Shown here piece after piece: positions 46,846-59,463 of a stretch of DNA of 64,000 bases. Each line of letters begins with the position of its first letter. The stretch's first letter is position 1. The notes beneath the pieces are model-generated. The model worked only from the letters and a program-made list of their open reading frames with translations, searched no databases and was not told the origin of the DNA. The stretch is from Telmatactis stephensoni. Its lineage: Eukaryota > Cnidaria > Anthozoa > Actiniaria > Isophelliidae. The stretch spans positions 587,501 through 651,500 of the forward strand of contig JALIZF010001877.1 in the NCBI GenBank assembly GCA_029948255.1. Direction: 5' to 3'. Both the position numbers and the translations under genes were made by a program.

Positions 46846-49800
46846 CTTTTAATGATATACATGCAAAAATTCAAGCAATATTTTCAAGTTTTGTGTAGCT
46901 TTTCAGTTGAAAAATCAGGTTAGCGCGCGCCCAGTGTTCGAAAGTGACCTGACGATGTCGTCACCAAGCGCGCGCTCAAGGAAAAAATTCAAAACTTTAA
47001 TTTTCACCCGAAACTTGGGCACTATTTGACATTTTCCTTGTATATTTTCGACAATTTTGGAAACAAATCCCGCTAAAAGTGTTTTATAAATTGTTTGAAT
47101 AAAAAGAAGAATTTGACGTAAGTGCATTTTGACTGTTTTCTGCCAAACTGAAAATTTGCACTAAATTCCCTTTTTTTCTGCACCAGATGAGGTTGGTCAA
47201 TACGTGCAAAGCACTATGGTCGATCTTCAATTTTCTAGTCTTCTCTGACGGTCGAACTGTGAGGATCTCCGTGCTTCAAAATATTTGCGAAACTGTCTTC
47301 GTTTGGTGTTAGTAGACAGCATGAAAAGTATGAACAACTTATGTTTATGTAAAAAGTAATCTGCTTTTGTGAGAATAACATGAAGAAATACATGTGGCAG
47401 AGAACATCTGAGATCAAATCACTGAGTTAGCTAGTTTGGTCAAAGGCAAGTAGAATTGAATAAAATTGTGCCATATTGTGCCCAAATCGTTATCATGTTG
47501 ATTTTCAATGGAAAACAAACTAGTCGTCTAATCTGTGAAGACTTCTGGAAAAAAGTTTTGGAAAAAACATCACTTCACCTTTACAAAGTTGTGCAATCAA
47601 GCGAAAAGAGCGGGAAAATGAAAACATGCAGGCAAGCCAACATTTTTCATATCCATTGAAAATGCTGTGAATGTAGCCTTCTATCGTTTTGATAGATAGA
47701 TAGATACTTTTATTTAAGCAGGGTAAACGATTCAGAAAATTACAAAGAATTGACTGTTATCAACTGGTGCCCTTTTGTTTTAATTACGCTTCTACATGCA
47801 TGATTATATTTGATTTTTGAGCTTTAGCTTCAGCCTTTTCGCAAAGCTACGAAGCACCACACGGGCGCGTTCAGTAGCTAGCTTGTTGTGCAAGACCACG
47901 ACAACACTTTCTCTGATCGTACCTATAGATCAAAATCCTCAAATATATGACAGTTAAGAGCTTCTTTGTAATTTTGAACAGCAAGATAAATTCATATTTC
48001 ATGGAATATAAAAAAAGCACTTTGAAATCGAATGGTTCGTAAATAGGTATTCTGATCGGCTGATTGGTTGTCTTGAATGACTAGCAAATTATTTTTAAGT
48101 GCGCAGATAAAATATTTGATTTTTTATGCATTGCGCTGGTTGGATGGTATCTCCAGTTTTTCATCATGACAAATCAGTTACCACACAAAATTCTTGAAAT
48201 CGAAATTAGAAAGGGTTCATATCCATTGCTTTTTAGCTCGGCAAAAACTAGAGAGAGAAAAATTGAACTGGAGCTGAAGAGAAAAGCTCAAAAAACAAAG
48301 CGCTAATGCTAAAAAAGAAGTTAAAAGCAGAGTAAACAAGTTTTATTTGCAGCCATTTCAGTAACAACGAAAGATGTTGTTTTGACTTTCTTTTCACACT
48401 TGTCGTTTTCGTACAACTTTGTGAGTGGAAGTTTCCGTAAGATTTATTTCTTAATAATTCGTTCTTGTTTTCCCCAAATGTCTTTTTAGTTTTTAGTCGT
48501 GGATGCAGTCCGTGAAACCCGATTTGACGGTTATGATCACTTTCCCTCAATTCCACGTTACACTTTAAAACCTAAAACAACAATGTAACATGCAAATTTT
48601 ATTTTTAGTGCCATTCTGTCTCACTGCATTGTCATTGACGCCATTACCGATCTGTTTTCCTTGTTCTCGTGTCACACAAAACTGTCAGTATCTCAAAAAT
48701 GCTTGGATGTGGGGTTATGTGGGGTTCACTTTTTAAATAGAACATACATTTTTCTAATAATTTCAGATGTTACAGTGAATCCACACACAATAATAATTGA
48801 GAAAAATACATTATTTCGGGTCTCCCTTTTTGGCTTGACAATGATTTACGTAATTGGAATCGAAAAGAGTGCGAATCTCGTTTAATTTTTTGCGGCTAAC
48901 GTTTATCATATGCTTTAACATTTTTACACCAGTACCATGTATGCATATTGAGATGATTTCCAGGCAGAAACAGTATTTGTATAAGAAGAAATGAAAATAG
49001 ACATGCATTTTCGGGAAGCTTATCCGTCGATTTTGCTTTTTTTTAAATGAAATCATGTCAACAGGGAGAATGTTGAAATCATGAAATGTTTGAAATCGGA
49101 ATGGAATGTTCTTGCCAGTGTTATATATGAATACTTCATGAATTGCACCTCAACCAATGCACTTTGTTTAATTAACGACATTCTAGAGGGTGGTTCTCAT
49201 GAACACGTGATATAATCTTTAGCGTACTGATATAGTACTATTACAAAGTCGGCTTCCTGGTAGACTAGCTTATAGCGTTGCTTGTAGCTAAAGGAACTTC
49301 CGACGTTAAATACAGAGCTTTACCTGACCTTTAAAGTAACTTTTTTTCTGACTTAATTTATATAGTTTTTCATAAACCCGTGAAATAAACACATTAGTCA
49401 CGAGTAAGAGTGGTTTTTTATTAACCCGTGAAACATAGTGAATCAATGAAAATGTAATAGTCAAAGAACAGCAACAGAATACTGTGCCGGAAATTTGGGT
49501 GTGTTAATGGGTAGAACACCAAATCAAAGTGGGGTCTTTCTGTATATACCTTTGTTAAACCTGTTGTTCTGTCTCATCTACTTTCTGTTGTATACGTATA
49601 ACTTGGAGTCTTTTGTTGTTTCTATTGAATTACGAGTTAATGAAAAGCACTATAGGGTAGACGAGAGTGGTTTTCACGAACCCGTGAAATACAGTTTAGC
49701 GTATTTAGTGCTATTACACTGTAATTCTTTTGTTTTCTGTTGTATGAATTTGAATAGAGTGATTTTTATAAACCCGTGAAGTACACTTTAGCTTGTTACA

Positions 49801-50345
49801 CTTTATCATACTTTAGGTCATTTGTTCGCCTAGACCTATCCATTTGACTATTACATTTTCTTACATTTTAAGTAGTACACTTTCGGTTTCACGGGATGAT
49901 AGAATGAAAAATTTATGAAATACAAGTAACCAAATCATACAAAATAGTGCTGTTTAAACAATACGGAAAACAATGGGATTTAAATAGAAGACAAGTGCAC
50001 AATTTTGTATTATACATACTTCGCAACGGATACACCTGTTTGACGATTCGGATCTGCAAATCTGAATATCTAGTAGTAAATTTTCATATACACCTGTTTC
50101 ATAAAACATATTGTCGGGTAAAAGGCCTCAAGCCTACTCGACTCATCCGCAAGCGAGTTAACAAGATTTTTAACATCGAAATCAGAGCAAAGCTGAAAAG
50201 CAAGTAAATTAAGTTTTCGGTGTAGTCGAGTAGGCTTGAAGCCTCTCGCCTGACAATCTATTTTGAAATAGGTATATACAAAACTGATCGTGAACGATGT
50301 ATTTTGTTCTGTGTAGAATTAGAATTTAAGTTAAATAAGTTTGGG
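46846..50345. other. MITE fragments, GATA repeat, no gene recognised
   Basis: A short GATA run (about 47,692-47,705) precedes TTTTATTTAAGCAGGG, which looks like a LINE 3' tail on the minus strand. Ends of a GAGTGGTTTT..CCCGTGAAA family recur near 49,408, 49,668 and 49,757. An inverted pair GCCTCAAGCCTACTCGACTC / GAGTAGGCTTGAAGCCTC brackets 50,124-50,246. No convincing coding exon. Confidence 0.5.
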
Positions 50346-50623
50346 CAAGAGACCATAATACTAAGAGAGCGAAGCTCAGTATTGATGTCTGTGCCATGTT
50401 CGTGGCGGCTAAGGCTATTTTTAGTAACTTCGCCATCGCGCGCGCAAGGCTCTTAGACAATAGAATTCAAACGGTCCCGTCCGCGCGCACGTCAAAAATC
50501 AAATTCTATTGGTGGAGGGACTTGCGCGCGCGATGGCGAAGTTACTAAAAATAGCCTTAGCCGCCACGAACATGGCACAGACATCAATACTGAGCTTCGC
50601 TCTCTTAGTATTATGGTCTCTTG
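50346..50623. mobile_element. Perfect 103-bp inverted repeat (young hairpin element)
   Basis: The left arm 50,346-50,448 and right arm 50,521-50,623 are exact reverse complements over 103 bp by direct reading. The loop is 72 bp and itself has a weak inverted pair (CAATAGAATTC / AAATTCTATTGG). Arms contain GCCATCGCGCGCGCAAG, which is echoed near 46,042-46,060 (GCCATCGCGCGCACAAGG). No coding capacity. Lack of any mismatch suggests a recent insertion, recent gene conversion, or an assembly artefact. Confidence 0.92.
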
Positions 50624-51665
50624 GTTTGGGTGAAAATTGTGCTTTCCCATATATCAATCTCAACATGCAGAAGTGATTCAGATTCGTCAAAGTTTTTGAA
50701 ACAGGTATATTTTTACTATTCCCAGTAATGCTTATTTTTGTTATGATTTTTATTTGCCGAACGTATAAAAGGCACAAGCTTGGTCCACTGGGTAGTCCAC
50801 TAAAGTCTACGACACCCTAAAAGGTACCACATCACTGATCCCCCGCGCGTTTTCGGTGAGAGTCTTTCCGCTCCCCCACAACTGTGGGAATGTACTCCAA
50901 CTACTATACTCTAGAACAAGCAAATTCTAAGGCAGTTTTAGACTTATTGATGTAATTTTAATACAAAAAGATAACGCAAAGAAATCTTATATTTCGAGGG
51001 GGACTATAAAAAATGAAATATTCTTCAGATAATAGAAGACATTTCAACAACACCATCATCCACATTCTGCAACTTGTTCCAGGAATATAACTTGTCGAAA
51101 AACACTGTTTTCAGTTTAGATAGCTAAAACTGCGTTACAGAAAACAATAGGACAGAACCAAAACAATCGAAGCTTTTCGTTTGACTCGAGACGCAATTTT
51201 TGGAAAGGCTATGAAGCCGATTCTGTTTCTGCTCTAGTGTTCGTTCTAGAACTTCCAGTAAAATAAAATTTAATAGAGCTAAATCAGAAAGGTTTGAATT
51301 TCCTATGCAGAAGTTTGGAAATTAATTGTTGGAGTCAGTTTTGAGAAAAGCGAGTCCGACTCCGCTTGCTCAATTTGTGGACACTTGTGCGTAAAAGTCT
51401 TCTTTCTTTCCAAGGCTCCAACTCCGCAAAAATTAAAAAAAATGCCTCCAAACGTTTCAGACAAGTAAAGAGGGTAGTAAACAACTTCTAGCATGAAATC
51501 AACTGATATACATGAATATGTTAGTTCTCTACATCGCTTTTCGCTCCGATATTCACAATCGCCTTAAAAAATCATATCCCAAATTAAAGACTTTATAACT
51601 TGAGATTTGGAAAATAAAATTCCTCGAAGCTCGGTGAAAACTTAGTTCGTACTTGAAACAGCAAT
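50624..51665. other. No gene recognised
   Basis: Anonymous AT-rich sequence between the hairpin element and the LINE. No supported exons. Confidence 0.5.
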
Positions 51666-54120
51666 TGTAAACTTTTTGAGAAATAACCAAAAGTCTGATA
51701 TAAACCTAAAAGTTATTTGTGTCAGTCGTTCTGATTGTTTCGAGTGTATCAGCATAACTGTAGAACTCCCTTCACATCATGAAATGCTAATCTGTGGAAT
51801 ATATCACCCACCCAAGCCGAAATATAACGACTGTGACCTAATTGACTTCCTCTCGGATTTGGTGGACTCGTTTCTAGAGGAAAACCCAGATGGCAATGTT
51901 GTATGTGGAGGAGACCTGAACCAATTAGATGTCCTGCAGTTATCATCTATCACTGGTCTGACTGTTCTAGTCGATTTCCCTACGCGTGAAGATGCAATAC
52001 TTGACAACTGTCTCATTAACTGTTCTGATCTTTATGGAAAGTGCTTCCCTGTTGACATGCTTATTAAAACTGATCACAAGGGCGTAGTGCTACCGGCTGC
52101 CAAGAAGTTAAAACCGATCAGATATAAGTATAAGCTTAGAGATAAAAGGGAACATAGGAAACTACGCTTTGTGCGTGAGATAAAGAGCTTTAATTGGTAC
52201 TCCCTACTAGACCCAGATGTTGATATTTGCGTTAATCGACTACAATCTACCATCATTGGCCTTATGGAACGATGCTTTCCAGTTAGGGTGGTTCCTATGT
52301 CTAGCAGAGATCCATCTTGGATGTCGCCAGTCATGAAGTTGTTGTTGCGAAAGAGAGCAAAGTTGTCATCTCAGGGAAAAACCGCAAAGTTAGAAGAGCT
52401 TAATGGTAGAATAACGACAATGATCAAGAAAGCGAGGAATGCCCCTAGATCTTTGGTTGGATCTGGAAAATGGTGGAAAAGAACGGATATGTTAACAAAC
52501 AGGAAACTTGGATGTCAGTCCAACGTAGAATCAAACTTTGTCTGTGAACTGAACGAATACTTTGCTGAACTTTGCTACGATGACAATTACTCCGCTCCAG
52601 CCCTAATGTCTGTGGATGTAAATGCTTCTATCCCAAGATTAGAGGAGTATGATGTTCTTATGGCTCTATCAAAAGTCAACAAAACAGCTACTGGACCAGA
52701 TAACATCCCTGTTTGGATATGGAATGAGTATGCGGACATTTTAGCGCCAATTTTAAAAGAAATTTGGAACATCTCATTGAAGACATCAAAATGGCCAAGT
52801 AAGTGGAAAAAAGCCAATATTCAACCTATTCCAAAAGTCGAACTGCCTAAAGTACACTCAGACTACAGAGGAATTAACATCACCCCTGTAATTGCTCGTA
52901 TTTTCGAACGAGTTGTGTACAACAAATTTGTAAAGGTTGCCATTGAATCCAATCTATCATCAACACAATTTGCATATCGCACCGGAGGGAATTGTACAGA
53001 TGCTTTAATATGCATGCAACACTTTACTCTAAAAGCCCTTGATGAGGTCAACAATACAGCTGTGAAACTATTCTCCATGGACTTTTCCAAGGCATTTGAT
53101 AGTGTGAGACACTGTCTACTTGGCAAAAAATTAAACAAATGGCCTGGTCTGAGTCCATACATAGTAAACTGGTACCTGAACTTTCTACTAGACCGAAAGC
53201 AACGCGTAACCTTTCAAGGAATAAGCTGCGACTGGAAATCTGTTAACCAAGGTACCACACAAGGCAGCGTAAGTGGACCATACTTGTTTAATATCTTTAT
53301 GAACGATCTAGAGACAATAGACAACAACCTAGCCATGATAACAAAATATGCTGATGACTCCAATTTGTTAATCACCATCAAGAAATCTACTCCCGATCTG
53401 TCCACCCAAGCCATTGACCATTTTCTAGATTGGTCGTCTTTGAATGAAATGACTTGCAACCCGTCTAAATGCAAATCTCTAACCTTTAGGAAAAAAGGTA
53501 GTGCGCCAACTGATAGAGTCATTGTTCACAACATAAAGGAGCATGATCAACTGAAGCTACTTGGGATCACCTTCCAGTCAGACTGTAAATTCACTACTCA
53601 TGTGACCGAGAAGCTAAAAGAAGCAAATAAGTGTTTATATGTCATCAGAAGTCTTAGAAAAGAAGGATATAATCAGAATGAAATTGACCATTTATTTAAA
53701 AGTTTGGTACTCCCAAAGATCACATATGGTATATCTGTGTACGGAAGCAGTAAGTCCGACCTGAGCATCATTGATCGCTTCTTGAAGAGATGCTACAAGA
53801 GAAAATACTCATCTGATCTGTACACAGCCAGCGGATTACTGGAACAAAGCGACAGAGCGATTTTCAAGAAGGTAACCCAACAAGAAAGCCATCCACTCAG
53901 AGCCCTCCTACCAAGATGCAAGACTACAAAGTACCCGCTGAGGAAAGACACTTCCTTAAAACCCAAAGTTAACACAGAACGTTTCATGAACTCGTTTATC
54001 AATAGAATAATCTTCAAATATAATTTAGCAATTTAGCAATGTAATTGTTGTGTGTAAGCTGGCGCACCTGGATACGTATTATATCCAGTGAATAAAGATT
54101 ATTGTTTTTTGTTATTGTTA
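51666..54120 (+). mobile_element. 5'-truncated LINE with long intact ORF (endonuclease end plus RT)
   Basis: An open frame of 786 codons (51,676-54,036) starts inside an APE-type endonuclease (YHPPKPKYNDCDL, VVCGGDLNQLD, KTDHKGVVL), missing roughly its first 80 residues, so the ATG at 51,676 is internal. The RT is complete: ATGPDNIPVWIW, SDYRGINITPVIARIFERV, FSMDFSKAFDSVRH, QGTTQGSVSGPYLF, and the catalytic ITKYADDSNLL at about 53,340. The C-terminus (LKLLGITFQSDCKFTTHV, LPKITYGISVYG) is of the CR1/Rex1 group. The 3' end has GTAAGCTGGCGCACC, a small hairpin (GGATACG..ATATCC), AATAAAGAT and a TTGTTATTGTTAT tail. No stops or frameshifts, so a fairly recent but truncated insertion. Confidence 0.92.
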
Positions 54121-54440
54121 TATAAGGGATTTCCCCATAATATGCATAAATTAACGCTGAATTCAGGGACACACCTAGCACCGAAACCTCAATCCTTTAG
54201 CTACTATGTCTTAAAACATCTTAAAGGAAATTGGTTTTTAAACCGTTTATTTGTTATCGGTTGGTGACCAAAAAAACTGTTTCCAGACACCTTAAATACT
54301 ATTACGCACTAAAAAGTTAGTAACTATTTTCCACTATTTCACGGATAAAGTGCGTGCACTCTATTGTGATGTGTTAAATATTGATTTGATATTGATATTG
54401 TGAGCTATCGTAAAGGTTTTAAAAAGTGTCTCCGCATTCT
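54121..54440. other. No gene recognised; MITE end fragment
   Basis: Holds CACGGATAAAGTGCGTGCACTCTATTG near 54,341 in shorter recognisable pieces (TTTCACGGATAAAGTGC, CACTCTATTGTG), resembling one end of the family at 46,074. Confidence 0.45.
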
Positions 54441-54889
54441 ATTAATCTAATGGCCGATCTGAAAGCCGTTGTATCGGCCGTTTGCCTATTCGCACTGTCC
54501 GACAAATGCAGCCGATTCCGGGACTCCGACCTGGCCGCAATGTTTTCGGCTGCACTATGTTTGGTTGAAATCGTGGACCGACCGGCCGGTTTGTTTACAG
54601 CCGATGAACAAATCGTGGACCGACCGGCCGGTTTGTTTAAAGCCGATGAACAAATCGTGGACCTACCGGCCGGTTTGTTTACAGCCGATGAGCAGTCGAT
54701 GAACTGATGATGAAAAGATGAGCCGATGAGGCCGGATCCGGCCGATCGCACGCGTTCGACTCGGTTTGAGCCGACGGAGAGCCGACTCATCAGTAAGCCA
54801 TTTGATTTTGGGGCCGCATATTTGAACCGCATCGGCTTGTTTTGAGCCGGCCGTGTCGGTTCGGTTCGTCCAGAATACACGATTGATCC
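54441..54889 (-). mobile_element. CGGCTC-word-rich element, copy B
   Basis: Its end (54,843-54,889) is the exact reverse complement of 7,291-7,337. The interior shares only short words with copy A (GAGCCGA, GCCGAT, CCGGCCGG). Three tandem copies of a 42-bp unit containing CGACCGGCCGGTTTGTTTA lie at about 54,569-54,694. Open frames here are repeat artefacts. The 30-bp minisatellite begins at the next base. Confidence 0.65.
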
Positions 54890-57455
54890 GAAAGTGACGG
54901 TCTGTTACTGAAAGTGACGGTGTGTGACGGTCTGTTACTGAAAGTGACGGTGTGTTACGGCCTGTTACTGAGCGTGACAGAGTGTCACGGCCTGTTTCTG
55001 AAATTGACGGTCTATTAGTGAAAGTGACGGTGTGTTACGGCCTGTTACTGAAAGTGACGGTGTGTTACGGCCTGTTACTGAAAGTGACGGTGTGTTTTGG
55101 CCTGTTACTGAGAGTGACGGTGTGTTTCGGCCTGTTACTGAGAGTGACGGTGTGTTTCGGCCTGTTACTGAAAGTGACGGTGTGTTTTGGCCTGTTACTG
55201 AGAGTGACGGTGTGTTTCGGCCTGTTACTGAGAGTGACGGTGTGTTACGGCATGTTACTGAAAGTGACGGTGTGTTTTGGCCTGTTACTGAGAGTGACGG
55301 TGTGTTTCGGCCTGTTACTGAGAGTGACGGTGTGTTTCGGCCTGTTACTGAAAGTGACGGTGTGTTACGGCCTGTTACTGAGAGTGACAGAGTGTCACGG
55401 CCTGTTTCTGAAATTGACGGTCTATTAGTGAAAGTGACGGTGTGTTACGGCCTGTTACTGAAAGTGACGGTGTGTTACGGCCTGTTACTGAAAGTGACGG
55501 TGTGTTTTGGCCTGTTACTGAGAGTGACGGTGTGTTTCGGCCTGTTACTGAGAGTGACGGTGTGTTTCGGCCTGTTACTGAAAGTGACGGTGTGTTTTGG
55601 CCTGTTACTGAGAGTGACGGTGTGTTTCGGCCTGTTACTGAGAGTGACGGTGTGTTACGGCATGTTACTGAAAGTGACGGTGTGTTTTGGCCTGTTACTG
55701 AGAGTGACGGTGTGTTTCGGCCTGTTACTGAGAGTGACGGTGTGTTTCGGCCTGTTACTGAAAGTGACGGTGTGTTACGGCCTGTTACTGAAAGTGACGG
55801 AGTGTGACGGTCTGTTACTGAAAGTGACGGTCTGTTACTGAAAGTGACGGTGTGTGACGGTCTGTTACTGAAAGTGACGGTGTGTTACGGTCTGTTACTG
55901 AAAGTGACGGAGTGTTTCGGCCTGTTACTGAGAGTGATGGAGTGTTTTGGCCTGTTATTGAGAGTGACGGTGTGTGACGTCCTGTTACTGAAAGTGACGA
56001 TGTGTTATGGCCTGTTACTGAAAGTGACGGTCTGTTACTGTAAGTGACGATGGGTGACGATCTGTAACGAAATTTGAGGGTATGTTAGGGTCTGTAACGA
56101 AAATTGGTGTGTTTCGGCCTGTTACTGAGAGTGACAGAGTGTCACGGCCTGTTTCTGAAATTGACGGTCTATTAGTGAAAGTGACGGTGTGTTACGGCCT
56201 GTTACTGAAAGTGACGGTGTGTTACGGCCTGTTACTGAAAGTGACGGTGTGTTTTGGCCTGTTACTGAGAGTGACGGTGTGTTTCGGCCTGTTACTGAGA
56301 GTGACGGTGTGTTTCGGCCTGTTACTGAAAGTGACGGTGTGTTTTGGCCTGTTACTGAGAGTGACGGTGTGTTTCGGCCTGTTACTGAGAGTGACGGTGT
56401 GTTACGGCATGTTACTGAAAGTGACGGTGTGTTTTGGCCTGTTACTGAGAGTGACGGTGTGTTTCGGCCTGTTACTGAGAGTGACGGTGTGTTTCGGCCT
56501 GTTACTGAAAGTGACGGTGTGTTACGGCCTGTTACTGAAAGTGACGGAGTGTGACGGTCTGTTACTGAAAGTGACGGTCTGTTACTGAAAGTGACGGTGT
56601 GTGACGGTCTGTTACTGAAAGTGACGGTGTGTTACGGTCTGTTACTGAAAGTGACGGAGTGTTTCGGCCTGTTACTGAGAGTGATGGAGTGTTTTGGCCT
56701 GTTATTGAGAGTGACGGTGTGTGACGTCCTGTTACTGAAAGTGACGATGTGTTATGGCCTGTTACTGAAAGTGACGGTCTGTTACTGTAAGTGACGATGG
56801 GTGACGATCTGTAACGAAATTTGAGGGTATGTTAGGGTCTGTAACGAAAATTGGTGTGTTTCGGCCTGTTACTGAGAGTGACAGAGTGTCACGGCCTGTT
56901 TCTGAAATTGACGGTCTATTAGTGAAAGTGACGGTGTGGTACGGCCTGTTACTGAAAGTGACGGTGTGTTACGGCGTGTTACTGAAAGTGACGGTGTGTT
57001 TTGGCCTGTTACTGAGAGTGACGGTGTGTTTCGGCCTGTTACTGAGAGTGACGGTGTGTTTCGGCCTGTTACTGAGAGTGACGGTGTGTTTCGGCCTGTT
57101 ACTGAAAGTGACGGTGTGTTACGGCCTGTTACTGAAAGTGACGGAGTGTGACGGTCTGTTACTGAAAGTGACGGTCTGTTACTGAAAGTGACGGTGTGTG
57201 ACGGTCTGTTACTGAAAGTGACGGTGTGTTACGGTCTGTTACTGAAAGTGACGGAGTGTTTCGGCCTGTTACTGAGAGTGATGGAGTGTTTTGGCCTGTT
57301 ATTGAGAGTGACGGTGTGTGACGTCCTGTTACTGAAAGTGACGGTGTGTTATGGCCTGTTACTGAAAGTGACGGTCTGTTACTGTAAGTGACGATGGGTG
57401 ACGATCTGTAACGAAATTTGAAGGTGTGTTAGGGTCTGTAACGAAAATTGGTGGT
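54890..57455 (+). repeat. 30-bp minisatellite with 747-bp higher-order repeat
   Basis: About 85 copies of a unit built from GTGACGGTGTGTTACGGCC and TGTTACTGAAA, with variants (TTTCGG, TTTTGG, CTGAGAG). A marker variant (CCTGTTTCTGAAATTGACGG) recurs at 54,991, 55,401, 56,149 and 56,895. Variant order is the same in blocks offset by 747 bp (for example 55,844, 56,591). The last block is shorter by 150 bp (five units). No stop-free frame here is thought to be a gene. Confidence 0.95.
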
Positions 57456-59200
57456 GTATCACTCAAAGGCAGACTGTATTATATTGGTATAAATGCATGG
57501 CATCTGCTACTAAATGATGCCATTAATAATAAGTGACGTGTGACGCGTCACAACAAAATCCTCGCATGCGCATAAAAATATATCTCGCGCGGTAACTTTA
57601 TTTAAACACGCTAGCCCCGGCAACATTGCGCTGATTTCCACAGGGGGCGTGTGGAATAATAAAATACAATAATATACAATATTACTTTCTGCTCCTGGGA
57701 CCAGTGTAATTTATATATAGTTTTAGATTAGTTTAGCTTTAGTTTCGTTAGGGTTTTTTCCCATCATCAGTTGTAAGTTATGATATGTATTTTATCATTT
57801 CAATTAAAGACTTAATTATATCCATTTTGAAATCACTAACAAATCCTGCAATCTGATTGGTTAAAAAGTGTGCGATTTATTCACGAATCGCATCTTTTTT
57901 GCTCTAAATCGCATCAATTTGAGCCATTAATCGCACCAATTTGAACAACCAATGAGATAGCAGGAAACATACATTCTGACCAATCAGAACACAGAAAAAA
58001 ATAAAGCCAATTAAAAGTATGACTAAAAATTTGAGGGGATTTTCTGGGGAAAGACAGGTGAAAGGCAAAACTTTTACAAGAAAATGGACAAAATTGAAAA
58101 CTTACAGTTTCCAGTTGACGACAAAATTCTCCTCAGAGCTATACGAATAACTGTTGAGAATCATTGTCCTTCTAATCATTCGACATTGGAAATGTCAAGC
58201 TATGTACAAACATATCATCAACAATCCAAGTACCGAGTCCATTGAAGTTCCTGCTTTTCAAGAACAAAATAATGGTTTGCTTTCCAGTGACACAAGCCAG
58301 GATATCTCACAACGTAAATTTGTAGCTACCAACAAAAATACAAGCTGTTGAACTAAACAGTTCCTTGCTATTTACAACAAGACAAGAATCCTGTCGTCTT
58401 GAAATCGACATCAACAACATCGTTGACTGACACATGGCGCCCACAAATCTCGACAAAAGACTGTAAAATTTCATTTTTATCCATTTTCTTGTAAATCACT
58501 TCAGATAATTCGTTCTCTAAACAGAATGAGGAAAATATCGTGTAGTAAAATTAATTAAGACCATATTTCAGCATGCTTGAGGACGGCCAAAGAGCTGACA
58601 TCGAAGATACATGCAAAAAGACGTTTCTTGTCAAAATTACATTTCTCAAAGCACGTTTTATGCTAGTTCATGACTAAGATGAATGCCATATATTCCAGCA
58701 AAGAGAAATATTATCCAAGTAGGTATCATCCAAGCTTCAATGCTGGTTTAGTATCCTGTCCAATTCTGACAACAAAATTTTGTGTTTCGGTGATCAAGGA
58801 ATGGCGCCAAAGTGAGCCACCGGCCAACCTGTTGCACAATAAACTTCTTCGCCAACAAACAGCAGAAAGAACCAATGAAGAAGACGAGACGAGCATTTAT
58901 CATCGACTCTGAAGGCCCACTCAACTGCAAAATCAGTTTTAGACTGATATTATAACTATGGACTAGCTGTCGTGAGCAGCATGCATTCAGTAAAGACTGT
59001 AATTTTGACGTGACGTAGATTATGTGATGGTCACGTGAGCAAGGTTATAAATATTTGTGTAGTTTCACTTCCGGTTATAGCAACGAATTCTTTTATAACG
59101 ATGTACAAACACTTGAAAACCATCTAATAAATATACCTGTCATTTCATTATCAAGTTATCACTATGTATTGCAAGTATTATTACTGTAGATTTCAAAATG
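57456..59200. other. No gene recognised; regulatory-looking and palindromic DNA
   Basis: CGTGTGACGCGTCACA near 57,538 is palindromic. Near 57,880-57,935 words such as TCGCATC and AATCGCA recur in both orientations. A short frame starts at 58,084 (MDKIENLQFPVDDKILLRA) but stops after about 50 codons. It could be a decayed exon, and I cannot assign it. Confidence 0.4.
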
Positions 59201-59206
59201 GATATG

Positions 59207-59352
59207 ATTAATTGGTAATTGAACTTCATGTCGTGCAATTTTGGTTTGAAATCACACTCGTGATTAACAAATTGCACTCCCGCTACGCGGTCGTGCAATT
59301 TTGTAATCACTCGTATGATTTCAGACCAAATTGCACTCCACTCAGTTCAATT
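59207..59352. repeat. Imperfect hairpin, arms about 65 bp
   Basis: ATTGGTAATTGAACT (59,211) and GTCGTGCAATTTTGGTTTGA mirror TCAGACCAAATTGCACTCCA and AGTTCAATTACCAT (to 59,352). MITE-like; followed by a (TTA)n run. Confidence 0.8.
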
Positions 59353-59463
59353 ACCATTATTTATTATTATTATTATTATTAATTAAAGAATAGAAAACAA
59401 AAGAATTTGCATAATTTAGCACTATTTAGAACTATTTGTGTTGCACAATTTTTAGTGTTTGTA

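Noticed and set aside
54419..54880. 153-codon minus-strand frame with NKPAGRSTIC repeats
   Set aside because: Arises from three tandem 42-bp units in the GC-word element, with no gene structure.
54952..57391. Plus-strand frames with repeated VTESDGV or LLKVTVC motifs
   Set aside because: Products of the 30-bp minisatellite in two frames; frame jumps at each higher-order block and no unique coding sequence.
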